From Azospirillum brasilense (GTDB lineage: Bacteria > Pseudomonadota > Alphaproteobacteria > Azospirillales > Azospirillaceae): 64,000 bases of DNA. A model generated the notes under the pieces. It had not been told where the DNA came from and ran no database searches. It worked only from the letters and a program-made list of their open reading frames with translations. Positions 1-8,086 of the stretch are shown here, one piece after another; the stretch's first letter is position 1; each line of letters starts with the position of its first letter. A program made the position numbers and the translations under genes. The stretch is from the NCBI RefSeq assembly GCF_008365405.1, contig NZ_QOKV01000007.1, positions 186,001 to 250,000 of the forward strand, written 5' to 3'.

Positions 1-642
1 CTGCGGCCCGGCGGCGTTGACCGCCACCCCGCAGGACAGCCGCCGGCCGTCGGCCAGACGCACCGCGGTGACCTTGCCGTCGGCGGTGTCGATGCCCGCG
101 ACTTCCCCGGCAATCATGGCGACGCCCAGCGCCTTGGCCTTGCGGCGGAAGGCCTGCATCAGGCTGTAGCCGTCGAACCAGCCCTCCCCGGACAGTCCCA
201 GCGAGCCCAGCGCGATCCCTTCCACCGACAGCCAGGGGAAGCGGGCGGCCAGCTCCTCCGGCGACAGCAGGGCGATGTCGGCGCCGCAGGAGAGCTGGAT
301 GGCGTTGTTCCGGCGCAGGATGTCCGCCCCGGCGCCGGTCGCCAGATAGAGATAGCCCGGCTCGCGCAGACCTAGATCCACCGGGTCGCCGTCCACAGAC
401 AGATGTTCTGTCGCGTTGCGGATGAAGGAGAGGCCGAACTGCGACAGGGCGATGTTCGCCGGGGTCGAGAACTGCTGACGGATCGAGCTGGCCGACAGGG
501 CGGAGGAGGCGCGCTGGTAGGTCGGATCCCGCTCCACCACCGCCACGCTGCCGCCGAAGCCGGGGTCGCTCGCCAGGAAATAGGCCACCGCGCAGCCCAT
601 CACACCACCGCCGACGATCACGACGTCGTACCGATCCGCCAT
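1..642 (-). CDS. FAD-dependent oxidoreductase, DAO family (C-terminus cut by window edge)
   Basis: The first 214 residues of a flavoprotein of the D-amino-acid oxidase/glycine oxidase type; the gene runs out of the window at base 1. The N-terminus reads MADRYDVVIVGGGVMGCAVA, a Rossmann dinucleotide-binding motif (GxGxxG-like, here GGGVMG), followed about 30 residues on by VVERDP, the acidic residue that would bind the FAD ribose. SSIRQQFS around residue 50 and the spaced GLSGEGWFDGYSLMQAF segment are typical of this family. The substrate cannot be read from this part; glycine, sarcosine or another amine are possible. The start ATG lies after an AT-richer 90-base gap that separates it from the next minus-strand gene upstream. 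Confidence 0.85.
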   Translation of the reverse strand, partial: MADRYDVVIVGGGVMGCAVAYFLASDPGFGGSVAVVERDPTYQRASSALSASSIRQQFSTPANIALSQFGLSFIRNATEHLSVDGDPVDLGLREPGYLYLATGAGADILRRNNAIQLSCGADIALLSPEELAARFPWLSVEGIALGSLGLSGEGWFDGYSLMQAFRRKAKALGVAMIAGEVAGIDTADGKVTAVRLADGRRLSCGVAVNAAGPQ

Positions 643-731
643 CGAACGCTCCCGAATTAACCTTGTTTATCGTTCCGGTGATCGGGCCAGAAGGCGGGGC
701 CGCCGTCAAGAGGGCTCAATAGGGCCGGGGC

Positions 732-1064
732 TCACAGCCCGGCGATGGCGCGGGCGACGGTCATCCACTCGTCACCCGACTCGGCGTCGCGCAGAGCCAG
801 CAGGGGCGGCCAGACGCCAAGCCGGCTGCGGCGACGCTGGGTGACGAAACGCTCGATCTCCTCCGCCGTCGGCAGGCGGTCGGCCTTGCGCTGGTTGCAG
901 CGGCGGTGCGCCAGAACGACGTTCGGCGCCGCGTCGAGTCCGCCATAGGCCAGCGGAATCAGATGGTCGAAAGTCGCCTTAGTGCCCACCGGCTCCCTGC
1001 AATAGAAGCAGAGCCCACCCTGCAGCACGTCCATGAGGCGGTAGTCGTCGGGGCTGACGGGCAT
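732..1064 (-). CDS. HNH endonuclease, single domain
   Basis: A 110-residue protein that is essentially one HNH nuclease domain. A CxxC knuckle (LCFYCREP, residues 18-25) is followed by the DH of FDHLIPLAYGG (33-34), then N48 and the HRRCNQRK segment (53-60), which together give the beta-beta-alpha metal finger with zinc-binding cysteines and the catalytic His. The rest is a basic C-terminal helix region. It begins 20 bases after the stop of the EnvZ-like kinase on the same strand, so it is probably co-transcribed with ompR-envZ. Members of the family serve in restriction, phage functions or repair; nothing here says which. The start ATG gives the expected N-terminus; longer upstream frames are shadows of envZ. 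Confidence 0.85.
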   Translation of the reverse strand: MPVSPDDYRLMDVLQGGLCFYCREPVGTKATFDHLIPLAYGGLDAAPNVVLAHRRCNQRKADRLPTAEEIERFVTQRRRSRLGVWPPLLALRDAESGDEWMTVARAIAGL

Positions 1065-1084
1065 GGCGGAGGCTCCAGGAGGCT

Positions 1085-2446
1085 TCACACCGGCAGGCGG
1101 ATCAGCACGCGCAGGCCGCCGTAGGGGCTGTCGCTGAGCGTGATGTCGCCGCCGTGGCTGCGGGCGACGTCGCGGGCGATGGTCAGCCCCAGCCCGGCGC
1201 CGCCGGTCGCCTGGTTGCGCGAGCTGTCCAGGCGGAAGAAGGGCTTGAACACGTCGTCGCGCGACGCCTGCGGGATGCCCGGTCCGTCGTCGTCCACCAG
1301 GATGTCGATGAAGCCGTCCTCCCGCTCCGCCCGCACCCAGATGCGGTCGCCGTGACGCCGGGCGTTGGACAGCAGGTTGGCGAGGCAGCGCCGCGTCGCG
1401 TTGGGGCGCAGAGGCAGGGTCAGCCCGTCCGGTGCGACCAGGGCGACCTCCGCCCCCTCGCGGCGGACGCCGGAGACCACCTCGTTCAGGATGCGGGTCA
1501 GGTCGGTCGGCTGAACGGCCTCCGTCCCCTCGCCGCGGGCGAAGGCCAGATAGCCCTCGATCATCGTCTCCATCTCGGAGACGTCGGTCAGCAGCTCCTC
1601 GACCTCCGGCCCGTCGCCCAGCATGTCTAGCGCCAGCTTCATGCGGGTCAGCGGCGTGCGCAGGTCGTGGCTGACGCCGGCCAGCATCTCCGTGCGCTGG
1701 GTGATCTGGCGGTGGATGCGCTCGCGCATGCGCAGGAAGGCGACGGCGGCCTGCCGCACCTCGGTCGCGCCCTCCGGCTTGAAGTTGCGCACGTCGCGGC
1801 CCTTGCCCAGCGCGTCCGCGGCGGCGGCCAGCCGCTTGATGGGGCGGATCTGGTTGCGCATGAAGATGATGGCGACGGTGAACAGCACCAGGGCCGAGCC
1901 GACCATCCACAGAATGAAGATGTAGCTGGTCGGGCTGAACAGGCGGCGTTCCGGCGACATCACCGACAGCACGCCGTCCGGCATCTGCACGCGGATCTCG
2001 TACCATTCGCGGGTGATCCGGGTGTTGATGGCGAAGGGCCGCCGCACCCGCTCGTGCAGCGCCTTGCTGAGCGTGTTCTCCAGCATGCCGCGCAGCTTCG
2101 GCGGGTGGTCGGGCAGGGTGCTGCCGGGCTCCAGCGTCACGATCAGGTCGGTGCTGCGCGCGGTGGCGGCCAGCGTCCAGTTGCGGCCTTCCGGGGTCGG
2201 GTCGTGCTCCAGCATGCCGATGACCATGGCGATGTCGCCAGCCACCGCGAAGGCCAGCCGGTTCGTCATGGTGTCCCAATGCCGGTCGTAGAAGATCCAG
2301 GTGGCGACCGCCTGGGCCAGGATGACCGGCGTCACGATGATCAGCAGCGAGCGGCCGAACAGCGTCCGGGGCAGGAACCGCTTCAGCAGCCCCGTCTTTT
2401 CCCGGCGCGGCATCGGCATCGGTCCGGCAGCGGTGTCGGTGGTCAT
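1085..2446 (-). CDS. envZ: EnvZ-like sensor histidine kinase
   Basis: A 453-residue inner-membrane sensor kinase. The hydrophobic segment at about residues 33-52 and a second at 175-197 bracket a periplasmic sensor region of roughly 120 residues. A HAMP linker follows (RPIKRLAAAADALGKGRD), then the dimerisation helix with the phosphorylated histidine in LAGVSHDLRTPLTRMK (H260), then an ATPase domain with an N box (NLLSNARRHG), a G1 box (DDGPGIP) and a G2 box (GGAGLGLTIA). It sits 37 bases downstream of an OmpR-type regulator on the same strand, which is its likely partner. Assignment to the EnvZ/OmpR class is by architecture and pairing; the stimulus is unknown. The symbol is used in that family sense. 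Confidence 0.85.
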   Translation of the reverse strand: MTTDTAAGPMPMPRREKTGLLKRFLPRTLFGRSLLIIVTPVILAQAVATWIFYDRHWDTMTNRLAFAVAGDIAMVIGMLEHDPTPEGRNWTLAATARSTDLIVTLEPGSTLPDHPPKLRGMLENTLSKALHERVRRPFAINTRITREWYEIRVQMPDGVLSVMSPERRLFSPTSYIFILWMVGSALVLFTVAIIFMRNQIRPIKRLAAAADALGKGRDVRNFKPEGATEVRQAAVAFLRMRERIHRQITQRTEMLAGVSHDLRTPLTRMKLALDMLGDGPEVEELLTDVSEMETMIEGYLAFARGEGTEAVQPTDLTRILNEVVSGVRREGAEVALVAPDGLTLPLRPNATRRCLANLLSNARRHGDRIWVRAEREDGFIDILVDDDGPGIPQASRDDVFKPFFRLDSSRNQATGGAGLGLTIARDVARSHGGDITLSDSPYGGLRVLIRLPV

Positions 2447-2483
2447 TGGTCCTGGTCCTGTTCCTGGCGCTCTGGCGGCCCCG

Positions 2484-3182
2484 TTACGGGTCCGGCCTCA
2501 GCACATAGCCCTCGCCGCGCACCGTGTGGATGTAGCGCGGCTCCCGCGGATCGGATTCGATCTTGCGGCGCAGGCGGGTCACCTGCACGTCGATGGTGCG
2601 GGCGTTGCCGGCGACCTTGCTGCGCTCCGTCAACTCCTCACGCGAGAAGATGGTGCCGGGGGAGGCGGCGAGCACGCGCAGCAGCCCGGCCTCCGCGGTG
2701 GTCAGCCGGACCACCTCGTCGCCCGCCCGAAGCTCGTCGCGGTCGGGCAGGTAGATCATCGGGCCGAGCTTCACCGGCTGCGGTGGCACCGGGTCGGCCG
2801 GGCGGCTGGCCTGGCGGCGCAGGATCGAGTTGATGCGCAGCAGCAGCTCACGCGGGTTGAAGGGCTTGGCGAGGTAGTCGTCGGCCCCGGCCTCCAGCCC
2901 GGCGATGCGGTCGTCCGGCTCGCCCCGCGCGGTCAGCAGCAGGATGGGCAGGTCGCGCTCCCGCCGCAGCGACTCGGTCAGCTCCAGCCCGGTTTCGCCC
3001 GGCATCATGATGTCGAGCACCAGCAGGTCGAAGGCGAGCCCGGCCAGCTTGGCCCGCGCCTCCGCGGCGTCCTTCGCGGTGGTCACCAGGAAGCCGTTGC
3101 CGGCGAGGTACTTGCGCAGCAGCTCGCGCAGACGGGTGTCGTCATCGACGACCAGGATGTGGGGCTGGTCTTCTTCGGTCAT
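2484..3182 (-). CDS. ompR: OmpR-family response regulator
   Basis: A 232-residue DNA-binding response regulator. The receiver domain begins at HILVVDDD (residues 8-15) with the acidic pocket D13/D14 and phosphoacceptor D57 in LLVLDIMMPG; T and K of the switch are in LLTARG and DDYLAKPF. The C-terminal winged helix (about 135-232) ends with the family signature RTIDVQVTRLRRKIE and RGEGYVL. It is upstream of and cotranscribed with the EnvZ-like kinase. The ATG giving MTEEDQPHILVV was preferred to a start 12 codons upstream because it matches normal OmpR N-termini. Sequence features resemble the OmpR subgroup; regulated genes are not evident here. Confidence 0.9.
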   Translation of the reverse strand: MTEEDQPHILVVDDDTRLRELLRKYLAGNGFLVTTAKDAAEARAKLAGLAFDLLVLDIMMPGETGLELTESLRRERDLPILLLTARGEPDDRIAGLEAGADDYLAKPFNPRELLLRINSILRRQASRPADPVPPQPVKLGPMIYLPDRDELRAGDEVVRLTTAEAGLLRVLAASPGTIFSREELTERSKVAGNARTIDVQVTRLRRKIESDPREPRYIHTVRGEGYVLRPDP

Positions 3183-3245
3183 GACGCGACTGTAGCGCAA
3201 CCGCGCGCCGCGCACCAAGGGAAGCGGCGGCGGCCGGGCAGGGCA

Positions 3246-5429
3246 TCAGGTCCCACATCCGGCGGCGGCATCGGCGCCCGCGGTCAGCTCCGCCAGGGTG
3301 GACAGGATGCGGTTGGGTGCTGCGGGTTTGGTCAGCACGAGACAGCCCGCGTCCTTGGCCGCGCGCACGAGGTCGGCGGACAATTCCCCGGTGAGCAGGA
3401 TGGCCGGAACGTCCCGTCCCAACACCCCGCGAAGCGTCTGGATGCCGCTCAGCCCGTCGGTGCCGCCGGGCAGCCGGTAATCGCTGAGGATCGCCGAGGG
3501 CGCCTGGAGCGTTGCTTGGGCGGCGGCGAGGGCGGAATCGAAGCTGTCGGCCGCCATCACACCGGCCCCGGCCTGCTCCAGAAGCAAGGTCAGGGAGCTG
3601 CGCTGCAACGGATCGTCCTCGACCACCAGCACCCGCCGTCCGGACAGGCGTCCGAGGGACCGTTCGGCGGGGCGGTCCGGGGCGGGATCCGCTGCGGTCT
3701 CCTCCTCCGGCCGGGGACGCGCCACCGGCGCCGGGATGGCGGAGGACCGAACGCTGGGCAGAGTGACCGCGAAGACGGAACCGCGGCCGACCCGCGACCG
3801 GACCTCCAGCGGATGGCCGAGCAGGCGGGCGGTGCGCTCCGCGATGGACAGGCCGAGGCCGGCGCCGCGCGAGCCGTCGCGGGCGGGGTTGCCGATCTGG
3901 TAGAACTCCTCCCAGATCGTGCCCAGCTCGGCGCTGGCGATGCCCTGGCCGCTGTCCCAGACCTCCACCCGCAGGGCGTCGCCGCGCCGCCGCGCCCCGA
4001 CGACCACCCCGCCGCGCGCCGTGTATTTGACGGCGTTGGACAGCAGGTTGCGCAGGATTGGCTGAAGCCGCGCCGGATCGCTGCGCACCCAGGCTTTGGT
4101 GGGCATCACGGTCAGCCGCAGGCCCTTGCCCTCGGCCTCCGCTCGCAATTCGGCGGCCAGTTGCTCCAGCAGCGGGGCGAGCGGAAAGACGCCGACCTCC
4201 ACCGGCACCACGCCGGCCTCCAGCCGCGACAGGGTCAGCAGATCGTCGAGCAGCCGCTGCCCGGCCTGGAGCGACGCCGAGGCCATGGCGCCCAATTGCT
4301 TGAGCGTCGGGTTCGGCGCCTCCTTCAACAGCAGCTCATGAAAGGCGGCCAGACCTTGCAAGGGTTGGCGCAGGTCATGGCTGACGGTCGCCAGCACCTT
4401 CATCTTGGCGAGGCTGGCCATTTCCGCGCTGCGCAGGGCCTTCTCCAGCTCCGCCGTCCGCTGGCGGACGCGGTCGTCGAGGCTCTGGTTGGCGCGCAGA
4501 AGCTCCGCCCGGACCGCTTCCTCCCGCCGGGCGCCGGCCAGAGCGAAAACGAACAGCACCGCCGCGCCGGTCAGGATGCCGCCGCTGACCGCGGTGGTCC
4601 ACAGGGCGCGTTCCCGCCAGGGGGCCAACACCTCGGCCAGAGGGCGGCTCGCCACCACCACGATCGGGAAACCGGTCAGCATCCGCGCGGCGGTGATCTG
4701 CCTCCCCTCCACGATCGCCGGGCTTTCCGGCGGGTCCCAGGGCTGGGGCCAGGCGGTGGAGGGCGGAGCGACGGCGCTGTCCGGCGGCCATTCGGCCAGC
4801 TTCTCCTTGCCGCTGGTGAACAGGGCCAGCCGAGCGCCCTCGCCCCAGCCGGCCTCCCCGTACATTTGCGAGAAATAGGTGTTCTGGATGCCCGCCACCG
4901 CGATGGCCTGCAGACCTCCCTCGTCGTCGCGCAGGGCGCGGCTGATGGTGAAGCGCCCTTGGTTGACGCCGGCGCCGTCGGGCAGGTGGGACCCGACATG
5001 AAGACCCGGCGGCGGTCCCCGCGTGGTGTCCAGATGAGCCTTGGCATAGTCCCGCTCCGACAGGTCGCGGGGCGGTGGCGGGTGTTCCGCGCTGTCCAGA
5101 AGCAGCCGGCCCTGCGCATCGAGCGCCCAGACGCCGCCGATCTGCGGCAGTCGTTCGGCGCGGGCGCGCATCGCCGCCTGGATGCGCTGTCCTTCGGCGG
5201 AGTCGCGGCGGTCCCACCGCTCCAACTCTGCCAGCAGCATGCGCAGTTGGGCATCCCCCGATTCGATGGCGCGGCTGGCGTGTTCGTCGAGGAGGTGAGC
5301 GGTCGCGGCGAACTCGCGGCGGGCCTGTTCCAGCGTGGCGTGGCGGTCGCGCGACACCGAAAGGGCGGACACGCCGACGCACAAGGCGGCAAAGGTCAGG
5401 AAAGCGGCCACAAGATGGGCACGCTGCAT
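3246..5429 (-). CDS. Membrane-bound hybrid sensor histidine kinase with C-terminal receiver
   Basis: A 727-residue hybrid kinase. An N-terminal membrane helix (residues 4-24) and a second at about 275-300 enclose a roughly 250-residue extracytoplasmic sensor region that looks like a PDC/CACHE ligand-binding fold (WALDAQGRLL, then RDYAKAHLD). A coiled coil with the VRQRTAELEKAL signature leads to the HisKA helix with H351 in ATVSHDLRQPLQGL, then an ATPase domain (NLLSNAVKYT, DSGQGIA, GAGLGLSIA). The last 125 residues are a receiver with the phosphoacceptor in AILSDYRLPGGTDGL. No response regulator lies next to it, so its output partner is unknown. AAGGAG lies six bases before the ATG. It is about 60 bases downstream of nothing on its strand, so probably monocistronic. 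Confidence 0.85.
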   Translation of the reverse strand: MQRAHLVAAFLTFAALCVGVSALSVSRDRHATLEQARREFAATAHLLDEHASRAIESGDAQLRMLLAELERWDRRDSAEGQRIQAAMRARAERLPQIGGVWALDAQGRLLLDSAEHPPPPRDLSERDYAKAHLDTTRGPPPGLHVGSHLPDGAGVNQGRFTISRALRDDEGGLQAIAVAGIQNTYFSQMYGEAGWGEGARLALFTSGKEKLAEWPPDSAVAPPSTAWPQPWDPPESPAIVEGRQITAARMLTGFPIVVVASRPLAEVLAPWRERALWTTAVSGGILTGAAVLFVFALAGARREEAVRAELLRANQSLDDRVRQRTAELEKALRSAEMASLAKMKVLATVSHDLRQPLQGLAAFHELLLKEAPNPTLKQLGAMASASLQAGQRLLDDLLTLSRLEAGVVPVEVGVFPLAPLLEQLAAELRAEAEGKGLRLTVMPTKAWVRSDPARLQPILRNLLSNAVKYTARGGVVVGARRRGDALRVEVWDSGQGIASAELGTIWEEFYQIGNPARDGSRGAGLGLSIAERTARLLGHPLEVRSRVGRGSVFAVTLPSVRSSAIPAPVARPRPEEETAADPAPDRPAERSLGRLSGRRVLVVEDDPLQRSSLTLLLEQAGAGVMAADSFDSALAAAQATLQAPSAILSDYRLPGGTDGLSGIQTLRGVLGRDVPAILLTGELSADLVRAAKDAGCLVLTKPAAPNRILSTLAELTAGADAAAGCGT

Positions 5430-5496
5430 GCCGCCGGCTCCTTCCAGGAAAGCTAAGACAAAAGAATCAGGGCGCCAAAACTATGGGCTAAGCAAC

Positions 5497-5580
5497 AAGC
5501 CCGGGACAACTCCGCCGAAGGGCAGGGCCGACTCCGACGAACGAGGCAAGAGTCGTGAGTCGGAACAAGTGTCCGGGCTT
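5497..5580. repeat. Nested inverted repeats in the 324-base gap before the cold-shock gene
   Basis: The 5430-5753 interval has no convincing gene. It holds an outer near-perfect inverted repeat (AAGCCCGGGACA at 5497-5508 against TGTCCGGGCTT at 5570-5580, one bulged base) enclosing an inner one (CCGACTC at 5528-5534 against GAGTCGG at 5557-5563). As RNA this could form an 80-nucleotide branched hairpin. It lies between a leftward kinase and a rightward cold-shock gene, so it may belong to the promoter/leader of either, or be an independent small RNA. There is no U-tract to make it an ordinary terminator. Confidence 0.5.
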
Positions 5581-5753
5581 TGGCCGAGGGGTTCGGGTTG
5601 CATTGCGGCCTTTCGATCCCCACGTGAGAAGAGTCGAATTTCTTTGGGTCTACGGTCCGCTTGCAGATCGCTGCGTCTGGTCCTTCCCCTCGGTGATTTG
5701 ATGTGAACCCGTGGCATGAGCGCCATGGGAAACCTCGTTCAAGGAACTACCAG

Positions 5754-5960
5754 ATGGCTACTGGAACCGTGAAATGGTTCAACACCACCAAGGGCTACGG
5801 CTTCATCCAGCCGGATGACGGGACGGCCGACGTGTTCGTCCACATCTCCGCCGTTGAGCGGTCGGGCATCAATATTCATGAAGGCCAGAAGCTGTCCTAC
5901 GAACTCCAGCGCGACCCCAAGAAGGGCAAGAGCGCCGCGGCCAACCTGAAAGAGGCGTAA
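5754..5960 (+). CDS. Cold-shock protein, CspA family
   Basis: A 68-residue single cold-shock domain, the usual family length. RNP1 is KGYGFIQP (residues 13-20) and RNP2 is DVFVHIS (26-32), the two single-strand nucleic-acid-binding motifs on the beta-barrel surface. These proteins melt RNA secondary structure and act as translation or antitermination factors in the cytoplasm. AAGGA eight bases before the ATG and the standard MATGTVKWFN N-terminus fix the start; the frame remains open for 17 codons upstream but without family similarity. The upstream intergenic region is long and folded, as is often seen for cold-shock genes with regulatory leaders. Whether this copy is cold-induced cannot be told. 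Confidence 0.97.
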   Translation: MATGTVKWFNTTKGYGFIQPDDGTADVFVHISAVERSGINIHEGQKLSYELQRDPKKGKSAAANLKEA

Positions 5961-6114
5961 TTTTCAGCTCCGATTTCTGTCGGGGCCGCTCATTCAGGGG
6001 CCGATTGCCCCCAATCCTGTAACAGCCGCTTCACAAAAGAAACGCATGCTCCATGGACCGCCGGGACCGCCCGGATGGTGCCATGGGGCACGATGACGAT
6101 CACAGGAGGCATGC

Positions 6115-6390
6115 ATGGCATCCGATAACCGCAGCGCGGATCGGAATGATCTCGACTCCATGACCCGCGAGTTTCTTGCGAAGGGGGGTAAAATCGTTCA
6201 GTGCCCGCCGGGGTCTTCGGACAGCGTGGTGTATAAGCGCACGTCCTTCCGCCGCCGTGGCGCCGCGAACGCCGCGGGCAAGGACGGGGCGGAGGGCGTC
6301 GCCGGCACCCCGCCGGCGGATGCGGCTTCCACCGCCGCCGCTGAGACGACCCCGGCCGCCGCCGAGACGACCCCGGCCAAGGATGCCTGA
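6115..6390 (+). CDS. Small hypothetical protein with Ala/Thr-rich tail
   Basis: A 91-residue protein I do not recognise by function. The N-terminal half is charged and ends in a compact conserved-looking segment, EFLAKGGKIVQCPPG (about residues 19-33), then VVYKRTSFRRRG. The C-terminal third is a low-complexity Ala/Pro/Thr tail containing a tandem repeat of AAAETTP encoded by a near-identical 21-base duplication at about 6337-6378. AGGAGG five bases before the ATG is a strong ribosome site and supports expression. No signal peptide or membrane segment. It follows the cold-shock gene by 154 bases on the same strand and probably has its own promoter. Confidence 0.7.
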   Translation: MASDNRSADRNDLDSMTREFLAKGGKIVQCPPGSSDSVVYKRTSFRRRGAANAAGKDGAEGVAGTPPADAASTAAAETTPAAAETTPAKDA

Positions 6391-6428
6391 TCGAGGGCTT
6401 GCCTGAGACCGGTCTTCCGGCCCGGTTC

Positions 6429-6941
6429 CTACCGCTTCACGGCGGCGAGCCGGGCCGGCACCGGGGGCGCGAACTTCACCCGGTCCTCCTCGTCCATCAT
6501 GCCCAGCATCACCTTGCGGAAGCCCTCGACGGCCTCCGCCCCGGCCATGCGGTAGGCGCGGGCGATCCGCTGCCGTTGCGTTTCGGACAGCTGGCGTTCC
6601 AACTCCACGCCCTTTTCCGTCAGTTCCAGCAGACGTTGCCGCCGGTCCCGCACGCCTGTCTGCTGCTGGATGAATTCCTGCCGGACCAGTTCCCCCAGCA
6701 CGCGCGACAGGCTCTGCTTGGTGATCTTCAGGATCGCCAGAAGCTCCGACACGGTGATCTTCGGATAGCGCCCGACGAAATAGATGACGCGGTGGTGCGC
6801 CCGGCCGAAGCCGATCTGCGCCAGGATCTCGTCCGGCTCCGCGGTGAATTCCCGATAGGCGTAGAACAGCAGCTCCATGCCCGTGCGAAGTTCCTCTTCG
6901 CGCAGGAAAAGCTGGTTCACGCCCGCTTTTATGTCAGCCAT
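6429..6941 (-). CDS. MarR-family transcriptional regulator
   Basis: A 170-residue winged-helix regulator. The DNA-binding core runs from ILAQIGFGRAHHRVIYFVG through ITVSELLAILKITKQSLSRV (recognition helix) to the wing RDRRQRLLELTEKG, the classical MarR D-x-R-x wing. Flanking helices should form the dimer interface. MarR proteins bind inverted repeats and are released by small ligands. The ATG giving MADIKAGVNQLF was chosen; the frame is open for 40 more codons but those overlap the divergent promoter region. It is divergent from the branched-chain aminotransferase gene with 140 bases between them, so it may control that gene, itself, or both. Confidence 0.88.
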   Translation of the reverse strand: MADIKAGVNQLFLREEELRTGMELLFYAYREFTAEPDEILAQIGFGRAHHRVIYFVGRYPKITVSELLAILKITKQSLSRVLGELVRQEFIQQQTGVRDRRQRLLELTEKGVELERQLSETQRQRIARAYRMAGAEAVEGFRKVMLGMMDEEDRVKFAPPVPARLAAVKR

Positions 6942-6942
6942 G

Positions 6943-6971
6943 TTGACGTGATCGGTGCGATTCGTTACAAA
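6943..6971 (+). promoter_or_regulatory. Candidate sigma-70 promoter of the aminotransferase gene
   Basis: TTGACG at 6943-6948 and TACAAA at 6966-6971 are separated by 17 bases on the plus strand, inside the divergent MarR/ilvE gap. It overlaps the MarR start region, so repressor binding here could affect both genes. Prediction from motif and spacing only. Confidence 0.45.
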
Positions 6972-7081
6972 TGGGTCAATAAGCCAGACATAAACGAACA
7001 AAGGCCGCGAGACAAGCGCGGCTTTCGACAATTCCATTCCAAGTCCCGAGCAACGGGCCAAAGACCAAGGTGGGAGCCGCC

Positions 7082-7954
7082 ATGTCCATCCTTCCCTTCG
7101 ACGACCGCGACGGCGTGATCTGGTACGACGGCGCGCTGGTGCCGTGGCGCGACGCGAATTTGCACGCCCTGTCGCATGGCCTGCATTACGCGAGTTGCGT
7201 GTTCGAAGGCGAGCGCGTCTACAACGGCACGGTGTTCAAGCTGACCGAGCACAGCGAGCGTCTGGCCGCCTCGGCCCGCATCCTGGGCTTCGAGCTTCCT
7301 TACTCGGTGGCGGAGATCGACGCGGCGACCAACGAGACGGTGAAGGCGATGGGCTTCACCGACGCCTATGTGCGCCCGGTGGCGTGGCGCGGCAGCGAGA
7401 TGATGGGCGTGGCGGCGCAGGACAGCCGCATCCACGTCGCCATCGCCGTCTGGCAGTGGCCGAGCTACTTCAGCCCCGAGGCGAAGATGGCCGGCATCAA
7501 GCTGACCTGGGCGCCCTGGCGCCGCCCGGCCCCGGACACCGCCCCCACCGCGTCGAAGGCGGCGGGCCTCTACATGATCTGCACGCTGTCCAAGCACGCG
7601 GCGGAGGCGGAGGGCTACCAGGACGCGCTGATGCTCGACTACCGCGGCTATCTGGCCGAGGCGACCGGGGCGAACCTGTTCCTGGTGATGGACGGCAAGA
7701 TCCACACGCCGAAGCCCGACTGCTTCCTGGACGGCATCACCCGCCGCACGGTGATCGACCTCGCCAAGGCCCGCGGCATCGAGGTCATCGAACGCCACAT
7801 CCAGCCCGACGAACTGGCGAACACCCAGGAGGTTTTCCTGACCGGCACCGCCGCGGAGGTGACTCCGGTCGGCCAGATCGGTGAACACCGCTTCACGCCG
7901 GGCCGCGTCTGCGAGACGCTGGTGAAGGATTACGACGCGCTGGTGCGCGGGTAA
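7082..7954 (+). CDS. ilvE: Branched-chain amino acid aminotransferase
   Basis: A 290-residue fold-type IV PLP aminotransferase that interconverts leucine, isoleucine and valine with their 2-oxo acids using glutamate/2-oxoglutarate. The N-terminus WYDGALVPWRDANLHALSHG and the arginine-rich GLHYASCVFEGERVY are typical of the family. The PLP lysine lies in TASKAAGLYM (about residue 160), the glutamate in YLAEATGANLF, and the phosphate-binding turn in the late FLTGTAAEVTPV. AAGGTGGGAG six bases before the ATG marks the start, rather than four codons upstream. A MarR regulator is divergent. It could also act as a D-amino-acid or aminodeoxychorismate-lyase-like enzyme, but the residues fit IlvE. 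Confidence 0.92.
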   Translation: MSILPFDDRDGVIWYDGALVPWRDANLHALSHGLHYASCVFEGERVYNGTVFKLTEHSERLAASARILGFELPYSVAEIDAATNETVKAMGFTDAYVRPVAWRGSEMMGVAAQDSRIHVAIAVWQWPSYFSPEAKMAGIKLTWAPWRRPAPDTAPTASKAAGLYMICTLSKHAAEAEGYQDALMLDYRGYLAEATGANLFLVMDGKIHTPKPDCFLDGITRRTVIDLAKARGIEVIERHIQPDELANTQEVFLTGTAAEVTPVGQIGEHRFTPGRVCETLVKDYDALVRG

Positions 7955-7992
7955 GGAGCACGCCCTTTTTTCCCCTCCCCTGCGCAGCTCTC

Positions 7993-8042
7993 GCGCAAGC
8001 CAAAGGTTTGCGCTGACGCGGCAGGCGGACCATAGGTTCGCC
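7993..8042. repeat. Two adjacent hairpins in a GC-rich intergenic palindrome
   Basis: Between the aminotransferase and the antitoxin lie GCGCAAGCC-AAA-GGTTTGCGC (7993-8013) and GGCGGACC-ATA-GGTTCGCC (8024-8042), two hairpins of the same plan with one mismatch each. They are flanked by CCCCTCCCC on the left and GGGGGAGGG on the right, which could pair as an outer stem. It resembles the palindromes at 15153 and 27296 and probably belongs to a dispersed intergenic repeat family; it may also end transcription from both sides. Confidence 0.55.
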
Positions 8043-8086
8043 AAGAGCGGGGGAGGGCCAGGGAGGGGGCAAGCATTGTAAGGCGC

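Noticed and set aside
657..671. TTAACC near 657 as a CtrA site for the FAD oxidoreductase
   Set aside because: The second half-site reads TATC, two mismatches from TTAA.
2301..5456. A 1051-codon open frame on the plus strand
   Set aside because: It is antisense to the OmpR-like regulator and hybrid kinase, both with full domain signatures. Its Gln/Arg/His/Gly-rich composition is typical of shadow frames in high-GC DNA.
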